Source: Fibrobacterota bacterium (lineage in GTDB: Bacteria; Fibrobacterota; Fibrobacteria; UBA5070). Taken from it: a DNA stretch of 64,000 nt. Under the pieces are notes generated by a model. That model had not been told where the DNA came from and made no database searches. It saw only the letters and a program-made list of their open reading frames with translations. The stretch covers positions 1 to 64,000 of the forward strand of contig JADKBN010000018.1 in the NCBI GenBank assembly GCA_016715065.1. The letters are read 5' to 3'. Each line of letters starts with the position of its first letter. Position 1 is the stretch's first letter. Below, piece after piece: positions 26,808 to 35,334 of this stretch. Both the position numbers and the translations under genes were made by a program.

Positions 26808-27692
26808 ATGCACCATTGCACCTTTCAGCCGTTCGCGCCCTTTTCGGGCAGCCGACCTCCCGGCTGGGTGGATCTGCACATGCATTCGACCCTTTCCGAC
26901 GGCACGTTGAGCGTCCCGGAAATCATCGAAACCGCCGCTCGCCGCAAACTCCAGTCGATCGCCATCACCGACCACGACAATTTCGATTCGTGGGAGCAGG
27001 GACGGCAACTCGCCCGCGACACGGGTGTGGAACTGATCCCGGGTGTGGAAATTTCCAGTTCGTGGGAAGGCTCCGACATCCACATCCTGGGGTATTTCTT
27101 CGATCCGTCCAACCTGGCCCTGAACCAGGCCATGGAAAAATCCAAGCGTCGCCGTTTGCTGCGCGCCAAGGCAATGGTCCGCAAGCTGGATCGATTGGGA
27201 ATGCCGGTGCGATTTGAAAAGGTCCTGTCGTATGTGCAAGGCGGAACCGTGGGTCGCCCTCACATCGCCCGCGCACTTTTGGAAGAGGAATACGTCAAGT
27301 CCTTCCAGGAAGCCTTCGAAAAATGGCTCGGCCCCAAGTGCCCGGCTTACGTGGAGACCGAATGCCTGACACCCGCCGAAGCCATCGCGCTGATCAACAA
27401 CGCCGGTGGCGCCGCTTGCATGGCTCACCCCATGCACACCGACCGGGACGATGCGATCCCCATGATGGTGGAAGCCGGACTCAAGGGAATCGAGATCTAC
27501 TGCCACCGACTCACTTCCGCGACGCGACGCAAGTACCAGGATCTGGCCCGGCGCTACAATCTGGTCTGGACCGGAGGCTCCGACAGCCACGGCGAACGGC
27601 CGGGGTGCCCGGGAATCGGTTCGGTCCGCGTCGCGCGCACCGTTGTGGACAAGCTGCTTGAAGCCCGCGACCGCCACTTCGCCGAAATCTGA
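26808..27692 (+). CDS. PHP-domain metal-dependent phosphoesterase
   Basis: 294 residues from ATG 26808 with TAGGAGAG upstream. The PHP metal-site motifs are all present in order: DLHMHSTLSDGT (residue ~23), ITDHDN (~55), GVEISSSWEG (~79), AHPMH (~207) and GSDSHGE (~265). The closest described relatives (TrpH/YciV, RNase AM type) remove phosphate from 3',5'-bisphosphonucleotides or trim RNA 5' ends. The substrate here is not certain. The gene overlaps the kinase gene downstream by up to 50 bp, suggesting coupled translation. Confidence 0.85.
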   Translation: MHHCTFQPFAPFSGSRPPGWVDLHMHSTLSDGTLSVPEIIETAARRKLQSIAITDHDNFDSWEQGRQLARDTGVELIPGVEISSSWEGSDIHILGYFFDPSNLALNQAMEKSKRRRLLRAKAMVRKLDRLGMPVRFEKVLSYVQGGTVGRPHIARALLEEEYVKSFQEAFEKWLGPKCPAYVETECLTPAEAIALINNAGGAACMAHPMHTDRDDAIPMMVEAGLKGIEIYCHRLTSATRRKYQDLARRYNLVWTGGSDSHGERPGCPGIGSVRVARTVVDKLLEARDRHFAEI

Positions 27693-28665
27693 CCAACCCC
27701 GCAGCCTGGGACCCTACCACGTCCTGGAGCCGATCGGGACTGGTCTGGGCGGCATGAGCGAACTGTTTTTGTGCCACGACCCGTCGCTGGACCGCAAGGT
27801 GGTGGTCAAGCTGGTTCCGGTGGGCACCAACGAAGAATTGCTCAACCGGTTCCATCGCGAGGCCAGCTTGCTTTCCGGGGTCGCCCATCCCGGCTACGCC
27901 CATGTGTACCGGTATTGGAACGTGGACGGACGCCCGGCCATGGCCATGGAATTTATCGATGGCCTCACGCTGCGTGAGATCCTGGACCTCCGACGGACCC
28001 TTCCGTTGGATGTGGGTTTATCCATTTTCCGCACGGTGGCCCAAGCCCTGCGTCACGCCCACCTCCACGGGATCATCCACCGCGATGTCAAGCCCGCCAA
28101 CATCCTGATCAGCCATTCCGGCCAGGTCAAGCTGCTGGACTTCGGGGTGGCGCGATTCGAAAACCAATCCGACCTCACCATGCCGGGAATGGTGGTGGGC
28201 ACCACCTCCTACATGAGCGCCGAACAGGCCAAGGGCGATGAGTTGGACGAACGCTCCGACATCTATTCCATGGCTCTTTGCCTGTACGAGTCGCTTGGTG
28301 GAACCCATCCGTTTCGCAAAGACCAGCCCGATGCCACCCTCACCGCACTCCTGACCCAGACGGCCAAGCCACTCTGGCGGATCCAGCCCGGCACGCCGTG
28401 GCGGATCTCGGGACTGATCGCACGCTGCATGTCGCGCGACCGCCGCAAGCGTGCGCGCGAGATCACGGATTATTTGTCGGAAGTGGACAGGCTCTGGGGC
28501 CACTGCGGAACCGACCACGAAGCTTATCTGGCCGCGTTCATGGCCGCCGTGCGCTCCGGGCGGAGATTTGATCAGAAATTGCCCCGCCTGGGGTGGCCCT
28601 GGTGGGCCCTGGTCGGGGCAGGACTGGCCACGGGCGTGCTGACAGGAATCGCCATCGCATGGTGA
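27643..28665 (+). CDS. Hanks-type Ser/Thr protein kinase with C-terminal membrane anchor
   Basis: Up to 340 residues. The only in-frame starts before the kinase domain are TTG codons at 27643 and 27658, both inside the PHP gene and without a clear ribosome-binding site. Kinase motifs are intact: glycine loop GTGLGGMSE, VVVKLV with the ATP-binding Lys, HRDVKPANIL, LDFGVARFE, TSYMSAEQ and SDIYSMALCLYE. A single transmembrane segment ends the protein (WWALVGAGLATGVLTGIAIA), so the kinase faces the cytoplasm and has no extracellular sensor. Substrates unknown. Confidence 0.85.
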   Translation: MWTSCLKPATATSPKSDQPRSLGPYHVLEPIGTGLGGMSELFLCHDPSLDRKVVVKLVPVGTNEELLNRFHREASLLSGVAHPGYAHVYRYWNVDGRPAMAMEFIDGLTLREILDLRRTLPLDVGLSIFRTVAQALRHAHLHGIIHRDVKPANILISHSGQVKLLDFGVARFENQSDLTMPGMVVGTTSYMSAEQAKGDELDERSDIYSMALCLYESLGGTHPFRKDQPDATLTALLTQTAKPLWRIQPGTPWRISGLIARCMSRDRRKRAREITDYLSEVDRLWGHCGTDHEAYLAAFMAAVRSGRRFDQKLPRLGWPWWALVGAGLATGVLTGIAIAW

Positions 28666-28719
28666 CCTTGCTCCCTGGACACGGTTGCCATCATCAGCCT
28701 ACCCAGGCATGGGAAAATG

Positions 28720-28865
28720 CCGTTCGTCCTGAGGAGGACCGCAGGGACGTCTCGAAGGGCGACGGCATTCCATCGGTTGGACTGCCCCTCCCTGCGAATC
28801 GCCTTCCATCCTCGCCGTCCGCCCTTCGAGACGCAAGGAAGAACCTTGCTCCTCAGGACGAACGG
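28720..28865. repeat. REP-like inverted repeat pair, locus 2
   Basis: CCGTTCGTCCTGAGGAGG at 28720 to CTCGAAGGGCG at 28761, and an inverted copy CGCCCTTCGAGACG at 28820 to CTCAGGACGAACGG at 28865. Same unit as 23041-23205, placed between the kinase and the CvpA-like gene. Confidence 0.8.
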
Positions 28866-28921
28866 CACTTGATGCTGAGCCAACCGTTTTCCCCCCGTGA
28901 AATTGTCCTTTGGGGGGCGGT

Positions 28922-29419
28922 TTGAACTGGGTGGACTTCACCGCCTTGGCGATCGTGGTGTTGCCGGCCTTGTCCGGGCTGCGCCACGGATTGCTCGCGG
29001 GAATCCTGAAATTCGGGTGTTTGGGCCTGTGTCTGGGCCTGGCGATTTGGCAAATGCCCGTGCTGGTGTCGGTGACCACCACCTACCTGCCGGTGGGAAG
29101 CCTGATCGCGCCGGTCGCGGTGATCGTGGTGTCACTTGTGGTCGGGTGGGTTTTGGGAGCCTTGGCGGCGCTGGCCTGGAAAAAATTATCCGAGGGCACC
29201 GTGGCCTGGTCCGATCGGCTTTTGGGCGGACTTTCCGGCGCCGTCAAAGGCGCGGTGGTGGCCATTTGCGCCATGATGACCATGGCGGCCGCCTGGCCGA
29301 CAGGCAGACAGGCGGTGGAAGCATCTTGGGCTTCCCGCACGGTCCTGGCACCTATGCTGGAAGAAGGGCGTGCCCGACTTGCCCAGCGCCTGGGCATGGC
29401 TTCCAAAGACGCGCCATGA
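28922..29419 (+). CDS. CvpA-like membrane protein
   Basis: 165 residues. TTG 28922 is preferred (MNWVDFTALAIVVLPALSG, with a G-rich site just upstream); a TTG at 28910 is also in frame. Four hydrophobic segments with the family-typical start (NWVDFxALxI and LRHGLLAGILKFGCLGLC). CvpA-family proteins are inner-membrane proteins linked to colicin V production and cell-envelope integrity, with no defined biochemical role. Overlaps the M23 peptidase gene by 4 bp (ATGA), which supports a role at the cell envelope. Confidence 0.75.
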   Translation: MNWVDFTALAIVVLPALSGLRHGLLAGILKFGCLGLCLGLAIWQMPVLVSVTTTYLPVGSLIAPVAVIVVSLVVGWVLGALAALAWKKLSEGTVAWSDRLLGGLSGAVKGAVVAICAMMTMAAAWPTGRQAVEASWASRTVLAPMLEEGRARLAQRLGMASKDAP

Positions 29420-30309
29420 AACGCGAAATCTCCCTGCGGATCGGAGAACTGGGCAAAGCCTACCCGGTGCAGTTGAGCAAGGCGGGCGGATGGCTTCTGG
29501 TATTGATCGCCCTAGGCGCGATCGCCTTGGTCCTAGGAGCCTGGCAGGTCTTGTCCAGCGCCCGCATCTATCCCAAACTGCTGTATCAAAAACAAAAATC
29601 CTCGCTGTTGCAGGAGCGTTTGGCCCGGCTGCACCGCGAGTCAGACCCCGTCCACGCCGAGGTTGCGACCCTGGATTCGGCCAGGACATTGATTTCCAGC
29701 CGGTTTGGCCAATCCGACAGCTCCGTGGCGAAAGCCGCCGTGCGTTGGAGCAATGCACGTACGCTGGACGCGCTTTTTCCCGACCCTTCCGGCGAGGAAG
29801 CATGGGCCCGCTCCCTGGAAGATCTTGGCCAGCGCGCCTGGATGGTCCGGGAAGGACTGACCAACCACGTCCAAGGGGCCAAGCGGATCATGGCCAAACT
29901 CGAGGCGACCCCCAGTATTTCTCCGGCTCGAGGGCAGGTCTCATCCGGGTTCGGCTGGCGATTGCATCCCGTTTTGGGGGTGTTCATGATGCACGGCGGA
30001 CAAGACATCACCGGTCCGACCGGTCTGCCGGTGATCGCCACCGCGCGCGGAAAGGTGGTGACGCGGGAGTTCAGTTCGAGTTTCGGCAATTACGTTGTTT
30101 TGGACCACGGTGACGGGATCCGGACCTTGTACGCCCACCTCAGCGCTTTTCGTTGCGAGTTGGGACAAGAGGTCCGGCGTGGCGAGGAGATCGGATTGAT
30201 GGGTTCCACTGGACGTTCCACGGGCCCGCACGTCCACTACGAAATCCACCAATCCCAGAAACCTCTCGATCCGCTTCCTTGGATCCTACCGACCGTCTTG
30301 GTCCCATAA
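29416..30309 (+). CDS. M23 family peptidase, membrane-anchored
   Basis: 297 residues from an ATG overlapping the upstream stop. A single N-terminal membrane segment (GGWLLVLIALGAIALVLGAW, residues ~25-45), then a ~110-residue helical, probably coiled-coil region, then the LytM/M23 domain: GFGWRLHPVLGVFMMHGGQD with the zinc His and Asp, GNYVVLDHGDGIRTLYAHLS and the HVHYEI zinc motif near residue 275. Such enzymes cut peptidoglycan cross-bridges or, if inactive, activate amidases. All zinc ligands are present, so it is likely catalytic. Confidence 0.9.
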   Translation: MKREISLRIGELGKAYPVQLSKAGGWLLVLIALGAIALVLGAWQVLSSARIYPKLLYQKQKSSLLQERLARLHRESDPVHAEVATLDSARTLISSRFGQSDSSVAKAAVRWSNARTLDALFPDPSGEEAWARSLEDLGQRAWMVREGLTNHVQGAKRIMAKLEATPSISPARGQVSSGFGWRLHPVLGVFMMHGGQDITGPTGLPVIATARGKVVTREFSSSFGNYVVLDHGDGIRTLYAHLSAFRCELGQEVRRGEEIGLMGSTGRSTGPHVHYEIHQSQKPLDPLPWILPTVLVP

Positions 30310-30331
30310 GTTCGACCACCAGGATCGCCTC

Positions 30332-31207
30332 ATGAGCCACATACAACTATCCAACAAATACATCTCCGCTTCGATCTCCCCAAAGGGAGCCGAGCTTCGC
30401 AGCCTGCGCCGCGCCGACAGCGGCCGGGAATACATGTGGTCGGGAGACGCCGCCCATTGGGACCGGGTCTCCCCCACGCTGTTTCCCATCGTGGGCAGGC
30501 TCCACAACGACGCCTACACCTGGCAGGGCCGCCGCTACAATCTCCCCCAGCATGGTTTCGCCCGCGACCTGGAATTCGACGTCGTCCACGAGGACGGAAC
30601 CTGCGCGTCCTTCCTGCTCGGATCGGCCGGACCGTTCTTGGAGCGCTATCCGCAGCAGTTCCAACTGGCCCTCACCTACACGCTCGACTCCGAGGCGCTG
30701 GTGCTGCGCTACGACGTGTTCAACCCGTCCAATTCCGACGACCTGCTGTTTTCGCTGGGTGCCCACCCGGCGTTCCGTTGGCCTTTGGACGAATCCTTCC
30801 CGGCCGACGCCCACACCCTGCAGTTCGAACGCAGCGAGACCGCCGACCGTCTGGAAGTGGGGACCGACGCGCTCCTGACCGGACGGAAAGTGCCATTCTT
30901 CCGCGACATGGACCACATCAAGCTGCGTGCGGACCTGTTTCGCGCCGGGGCGATCGTGCTGGAAGGCGTGAAGTCGGATTCCGTCGTGTTTGGCACCGAA
31001 GACGGCCCGCGCGTGCGCCTGACCGCTCCCAACGCACCCTGGTGGGCGTTCTGGACCATGCCATCGGGGCCCTTCCTGTGCCTGGAGCCATGGCACGGGA
31101 TCGCAGACAAACACGGAGCCGATTGGGATCTGCGCGGCAAGCCCGGCATGATCGCCTTGCCGCCGGGCGAATCGTGGAGCTGGACCTTGAAGATCGAGCC
31201 CTCCTGA
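30332..31207 (+). CDS. Aldose 1-epimerase family protein (LacX-like)
   Basis: 291 residues from ATG 30332. Motifs of the galactose-mutarotase fold are visible: SPTLFPIVGRL, LPQHGFARDLEF, LGAHPAFRWP with the catalytic-type His, and CLEPWHGIAD with the Glu. The LacX branch has no firm substrate; it probably interconverts sugar anomers in the cytoplasm. It follows the M23 gene by 22 bp and precedes a small hypothetical gene. Confidence 0.85.
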   Translation: MSHIQLSNKYISASISPKGAELRSLRRADSGREYMWSGDAAHWDRVSPTLFPIVGRLHNDAYTWQGRRYNLPQHGFARDLEFDVVHEDGTCASFLLGSAGPFLERYPQQFQLALTYTLDSEALVLRYDVFNPSNSDDLLFSLGAHPAFRWPLDESFPADAHTLQFERSETADRLEVGTDALLTGRKVPFFRDMDHIKLRADLFRAGAIVLEGVKSDSVVFGTEDGPRVRLTAPNAPWWAFWTMPSGPFLCLEPWHGIADKHGADWDLRGKPGMIALPPGESWSWTLKIEPS

Positions 31208-31244
31208 AAAACTGCTTTCCTGATCAGGGGTCGCTAAGCTATTC

Positions 31245-31538
31245 TTGATCCGTGAGCCAGCCTTATCCCAAAGGCTCCTGCTCGACGATTCCTCTCCAAG
31301 GACCGCCCAGATCGTGTTGTCAGCTACCGCGCAAAATTCCGACTCGTCCACCGACGACCCTTCTTCCGCCACGGATTCCACGTTGCCACCGGAAGTGTTG
31401 GGCACCGTTCCCATCTGGGTCCTGGCCGGATTCCGTCTGGAGCGAATCGGGTGGCGCCGGCAGGACTCTGGCTGGTCCGTCGGAGTATATCGGCTGGAAG
31501 AAGCGGAACCGGACTTGGAAGACCTCGAGCTCCAATAG
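31245..31538 (+). CDS. Possible small hypothetical protein
   Basis: Up to 97 residues from TTG 31245; a GTG at about 31315 is an alternative. Acidic, Ser/Thr-rich start, then PIWVLAGFRLERIGWRRQ and an acidic tail. No domain recognised and the start signal is weak. Compact and on the same strand as its neighbours, but it could be a chance frame. Confidence 0.35.
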   Translation: MIREPALSQRLLLDDSSPRTAQIVLSATAQNSDSSTDDPSSATDSTLPPEVLGTVPIWVLAGFRLERIGWRRQDSGWSVGVYRLEEAEPDLEDLELQ

Positions 31539-31603
31539 AGCCTCGTGTTAGGGTCTTTAAATCCGCACGACCGTGTACGCCCCCTTCGGCAAGCTCAGGA
31601 CTT

Positions 31604-31645
31604 CGCTTCGAGACGGCGGCTGCACCGCCTCCTCAGGACGAACGG
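31604..31645. repeat. REP-like repeat, locus 3
   Basis: CGCTTCGAGACGGCGGCTGC through CCTCCTCAGGACGAACGG, a single copy of the unit seen at 23041 and 28720. It lies 28 bp beyond the stop of the helicase gene. Confidence 0.75.
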
Positions 31646-31672
31646 TCTGTTGGCTTTGTGCGGATCGTTACG

Positions 31673-33958
31673 CTAGCTTAGGCTCCAGCCCGCCGGTAGC
31701 GTCAAAGTGGTGGGTTTTCCCGGCTTGCCCTCCTGCAAACGCGGGCGAACCTTGCCTTTGCGCACGTCCCAGACCAATTCCCACCGGCGAGCGCCTTCCG
31801 TGTGTCGGGCGGGATAGACCCCTTGCGACTGCGACAGTTCGGACAGCACTTGCGCCTTGTCCGCCAGTCTCCAGTCTTGGACATCCCCTCGCAGTACCTG
31901 CTGGGCAAACCAGGCTTCCGGCATCTGGGGTGGCGGGGCCCAACCGCCCTGTTGCACGCACCACGCCTGCACTTGGTGCTCCCAGGCTTGTTGCACGATC
32001 CCACGTTGGTTGGCGTCCAACGCGATCCACACCGACGCTCGCGCCACTTCAAAATCCGTCACCGGCCCTTCGCCGCTGGCCACCACCTCTTTTCCCACCC
32101 GGCGGTTCCACTTGGCGATCAATCCGTCGGGGCCCCAGTTGGAGCGCAGCACTTCCAGCCTCCCCAGACCCAATCGTGCGCAGTCGGACGATGAAAGCCC
32201 CAACGAAGCGTCCATCCAGACCCGAGCATCGCCGCGGGCCGTGCGCCCCCCATGGACGGAAAGTGCCAGGGCCAGTTCGGGCAGACCTGTGAGGCTGTCG
32301 CGGGAGGGCCACAGCGCTGCGCCTTCGCCCAGGGCGTATTCTTCCTTGCCAGGCGGCCCCCTGCGTCTTCGCAGCGCCCGAGGCTCCAGGCACCACAGGG
32401 ATCGCGCCAAGGCATCCACCTGGACATCGCGGGGCCAGCCATCGGCGGAAATCCCGAAGGCCTCCCGCAGTCGTGCCGCCATCCGGCATGCCTCGCGCCA
32501 GGCCGGGGGATGGACCCCGCAGACCAGGGCGTGGTCTGCGGGGACGTCCAGAATCCGGCAAAGGAGGGTTTCGTCTCCGCCCCCGCGGGCCAAATCGTGT
32601 CGGGCATCCATGGCCTGCTCGGAGGGCTTGGACCGCAAAACCGGTCGCGAAGAGCTGAGGCAAGAGGCCAGGGCCAAGGCATCGCGAAGCGACGGTTTGT
32701 CCAGGTGCTGCAGGCAAAAACCGGCCAGATCCGCGGGAAGGGGCAGACGCGTGGCGCGCTTGGCCAGATCTGTGGGCTTGCCCGACCCCGCCCAGAGGTC
32801 TTCTTCCCACAAGCCCAGGCGGTCGAAGGCCTCCAGCGCCTCACGCACGCCATCAGCCCTGGGGCGATCCAGCCACGGGAGGGTGCGGGGGTCGGCGCCG
32901 GCCACCAACAGTGGCAACAGCCAATCGCGCGGATCGTCCACCTGGATGGAAGGCCGTGGGTGGGCCTCCAGCCGCGCGCTTTGGGCCCACAATCGAAGAC
33001 ACCTTCCCGGCCGCACACGTCCGGCTCGGCCCGCGCGCTGGTCGGCGGATGCCTGCGAAATGGCTCCCAACTCCAATCGCGCGAACCCGCTGGCGCGTTC
33101 GATGCGCCGTTCCAGCCCGGAATCCACCACCGCCACCACGTCGGGAACCGTCAGGGCGGATTCCGCCACGTTGGTGGTCAGCACGATCCGCAGGCCGTCG
33201 TAGGGGGCCAGCACCCGTTGCTGTTCGGAAAGCGCGAGGGTGCCATGGAGCTTTTCGATCCGCCCCGCAACCCTTCCCGCCAGCCAAGCCTGGCATTCGT
33301 CGATTTCCGACATTCCCGGAAGGAACACGAGTACGGTGCCCTCGGAGGCATCCAGCCTCCGCAACGCGGATTCCGTCCGCAAGGGCAAGGCGGATGGATC
33401 TGGCAGGCTCCCACCGGACGGCGCGAGATGCTCGATGGTGACGGGAAAGGTCCGGCCGGTCGCCTCCAGCACCACCCCATTCAGCGCCTGCGCCACGGGC
33501 ATGGCCGCGATGGTGGCGGAAAGCACCACGATTCGTTTTTCCTGGCCCCGGCTGCGTGCGAAGGCCAAAAACGCATCGACATCGGCACGCCGCTCATGGA
33601 ACTCGTCCAGGATCCAAGTGGAATAGTCGTCCGCCTCGCCACTTCCCAGCATCCCCAGCGCCACGCCAGGGGTGCAAAACAGCACCCGCGTCGATTCTCT
33701 GCGCACCACATCGTCTCGCACCGCCCACCCCACCAGCTCGCCCGGGGCGGTATTTGTCTGGGCGGCCACATGGAGCCCCAGGGAACGGGCCGCGATGCGC
33801 CGCGGCTCCACCACCAGCACCTTCCCCTGGTCCAAGGCCCAAAGCGGAATCCGGGTGCTTTTGCCCGATCCGGTGGGAGAAGCGACCACGACAGCCCCTT
33901 GGCGGGACCGGATTTGCCGGAAATCGGACTCGATCGTATCAACCGGAAGCGTAGACAT
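31673..33958 (-). CDS. hrpB: ATP-dependent helicase HrpB-like
   Basis: 761 residues from ATG 33958 (MSTLPVDTIESDF); a GTG at 33985 is also in frame. DExH-type superfamily 2 helicase motifs appear in order: SPTGSGKST (Walker A), ILDEFHERR (DExH-type box), VVLSATI, TTNVAESALTVPDV and QRAGRAGRVRPGRC. The long C-terminal part (GAALWPSRDSL, WELVWDVRKGKVRPRL) is the HrpB-specific region. HrpB proteins are common in Gram-negatives; their role is poorly defined but RNA- or nucleic-acid-related. Transcribed divergently from glmM, with only 29 bp between the start codons. Confidence 0.85.
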   Translation of the reverse strand: MSTLPVDTIESDFRQIRSRQGAVVVASPTGSGKSTRIPLWALDQGKVLVVEPRRIAARSLGLHVAAQTNTAPGELVGWAVRDDVVRRESTRVLFCTPGVALGMLGSGEADDYSTWILDEFHERRADVDAFLAFARSRGQEKRIVVLSATIAAMPVAQALNGVVLEATGRTFPVTIEHLAPSGGSLPDPSALPLRTESALRRLDASEGTVLVFLPGMSEIDECQAWLAGRVAGRIEKLHGTLALSEQQRVLAPYDGLRIVLTTNVAESALTVPDVVAVVDSGLERRIERASGFARLELGAISQASADQRAGRAGRVRPGRCLRLWAQSARLEAHPRPSIQVDDPRDWLLPLLVAGADPRTLPWLDRPRADGVREALEAFDRLGLWEEDLWAGSGKPTDLAKRATRLPLPADLAGFCLQHLDKPSLRDALALASCLSSSRPVLRSKPSEQAMDARHDLARGGGDETLLCRILDVPADHALVCGVHPPAWREACRMAARLREAFGISADGWPRDVQVDALARSLWCLEPRALRRRRGPPGKEEYALGEGAALWPSRDSLTGLPELALALSVHGGRTARGDARVWMDASLGLSSSDCARLGLGRLEVLRSNWGPDGLIAKWNRRVGKEVVASGEGPVTDFEVARASVWIALDANQRGIVQQAWEHQVQAWCVQQGGWAPPPQMPEAWFAQQVLRGDVQDWRLADKAQVLSELSQSQGVYPARHTEGARRWELVWDVRKGKVRPRLQEGKPGKPTTLTLPAGWSLS

Positions 33959-33987
33959 GGTTTGAAATGGTATTTCTTTTGCCACCT

Positions 33988-35334
33988 ATGGCTCCCATAC
34001 TCATGCGCTCCGTCTCCGGCGTCCGTGGCATCGTCGGCGAAGGCCTGACTCCCATCGCCCTGGCCGTCCACGTCAACGCCTTCGTGCAGGAAGTGGGGCG
34101 AGGCCGGATTTTGGTCGGTCGCGACGCGCGCGATTCCGGCCCCCTGGTGGAAGACCTGGTCTGCGCCACCCTGGCCCTGTCCGGATGCACCGCGGTGAAG
34201 CTGGGCATCAGTTCCACCCCCACGGTGGAAATGGCCGTCCTGGCCGACCCCGAGGCGGTGGGTGGGATCATCCTGACCGCCTCCCACAATCCGGCCCCGT
34301 GGAACGCACTCAAGTTCCTGGACAAGGACGGGTTGTTTTTGGGGCCCGAATCGGTCCGATCGCTGTTCGATCGCGTGGATCGCGACGACCTCCGTTGGGT
34401 TCCCCACACGGAAATGGGCCAAGTGGTCCAAGGCGCCGATGCGGACGATCTGCACATCGACGCGATCCTCAAACTGCCCGAACTTTCGCTGGCGGCCATC
34501 CGCAAGCGTCGCGTCAAGGTCGTGGTGGACTGCGTCAATGGCGCCACCTACCGGATCGCCCCGCGAATGCTGGAGCGCCTGGGTTGCGATGTCCAAGTGA
34601 TCTACGCCACCCCGGACGGCACCTTCCCCCGCGGCGCCGAACCCGTTCCCGAGGCATTGGCGGATCTGGGCATGGCGGTGCGCAATTTCGGGGCCGACAT
34701 CGGGCTGGCCTTCGATCCCGACGGCGACCGGTTGGCGCTGGTGGACGAAAACGGAATCCCGCTGGGCGAGGAAGCCACCCTCGCGCTGGGCGTGCGACAT
34801 ATTCTGACAAAGCGTCCCGGCGGCGTGGCGGTGAACCTGTCCACCAGCCGCATGGCGGAAGACATCGCCCTGGCGGCGGGAGTTCCCTTCCAGCGCACCT
34901 CGGTGGGCGAGATCCACGTGGCCAAGGCCATGTTGGCCGCAAACGACGTGGTGGGAGGCGAAGGCAACGGTGGATTGATCCTGCCCAGTCTGCACCCCGG
35001 TCGCGACGGACTCCTGGCCGCCGCCGTCGTGCTTTCCTATCTGGCCGAGTCGGGACGGAAACTGTCCGAACTGGCCGATGCCCTTCCGCGCTACGCGATG
35101 GTCAAGACCAAGTTCGGCCTGGAAGGCAAGTCCCTTCCCGGCGCCATCGCCGCACTGCAACAGCGTTTTTCCGATGCGCAAATCGACACGCGCGACGGCT
35201 TGCGGCTTTCCTGGCCGGATTCCTGGCTGCATGTGCGGGCATCGAACACCGAACCCATCCTCCGCGCCATCGCGGAGGCACCCACCGAAGAACGGGCGCG
35301 TGCCTTGTGCGACGCGGCCCGGGAGGTCCTCTGA
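33988..35334 (+). CDS. glmM: Phosphoglucosamine mutase / phosphohexomutase
   Basis: 448 residues from ATG 33988 (MRSVSGVRG follows). Alpha-D-phosphohexomutase motifs: TASHNPAPWN with the phosphoserine, DPDGDRLAL metal loop, GEGNGGLI sugar loop and RASNTEPILR phosphate loop. It most likely turns glucosamine-6-phosphate into glucosamine-1-phosphate in UDP-GlcNAc synthesis, because it sits directly upstream of glmS; a phosphomannomutase activity cannot be excluded. The stop overlaps the glmS start by one base. First gene of the long polysaccharide operon. Confidence 0.85.
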   Translation: MAPILMRSVSGVRGIVGEGLTPIALAVHVNAFVQEVGRGRILVGRDARDSGPLVEDLVCATLALSGCTAVKLGISSTPTVEMAVLADPEAVGGIILTASHNPAPWNALKFLDKDGLFLGPESVRSLFDRVDRDDLRWVPHTEMGQVVQGADADDLHIDAILKLPELSLAAIRKRRVKVVVDCVNGATYRIAPRMLERLGCDVQVIYATPDGTFPRGAEPVPEALADLGMAVRNFGADIGLAFDPDGDRLALVDENGIPLGEEATLALGVRHILTKRPGGVAVNLSTSRMAEDIALAAGVPFQRTSVGEIHVAKAMLAANDVVGGEGNGGLILPSLHPGRDGLLAAAVVLSYLAESGRKLSELADALPRYAMVKTKFGLEGKSLPGAIAALQQRFSDAQIDTRDGLRLSWPDSWLHVRASNTEPILRAIAEAPTEERARALCDAAREVL

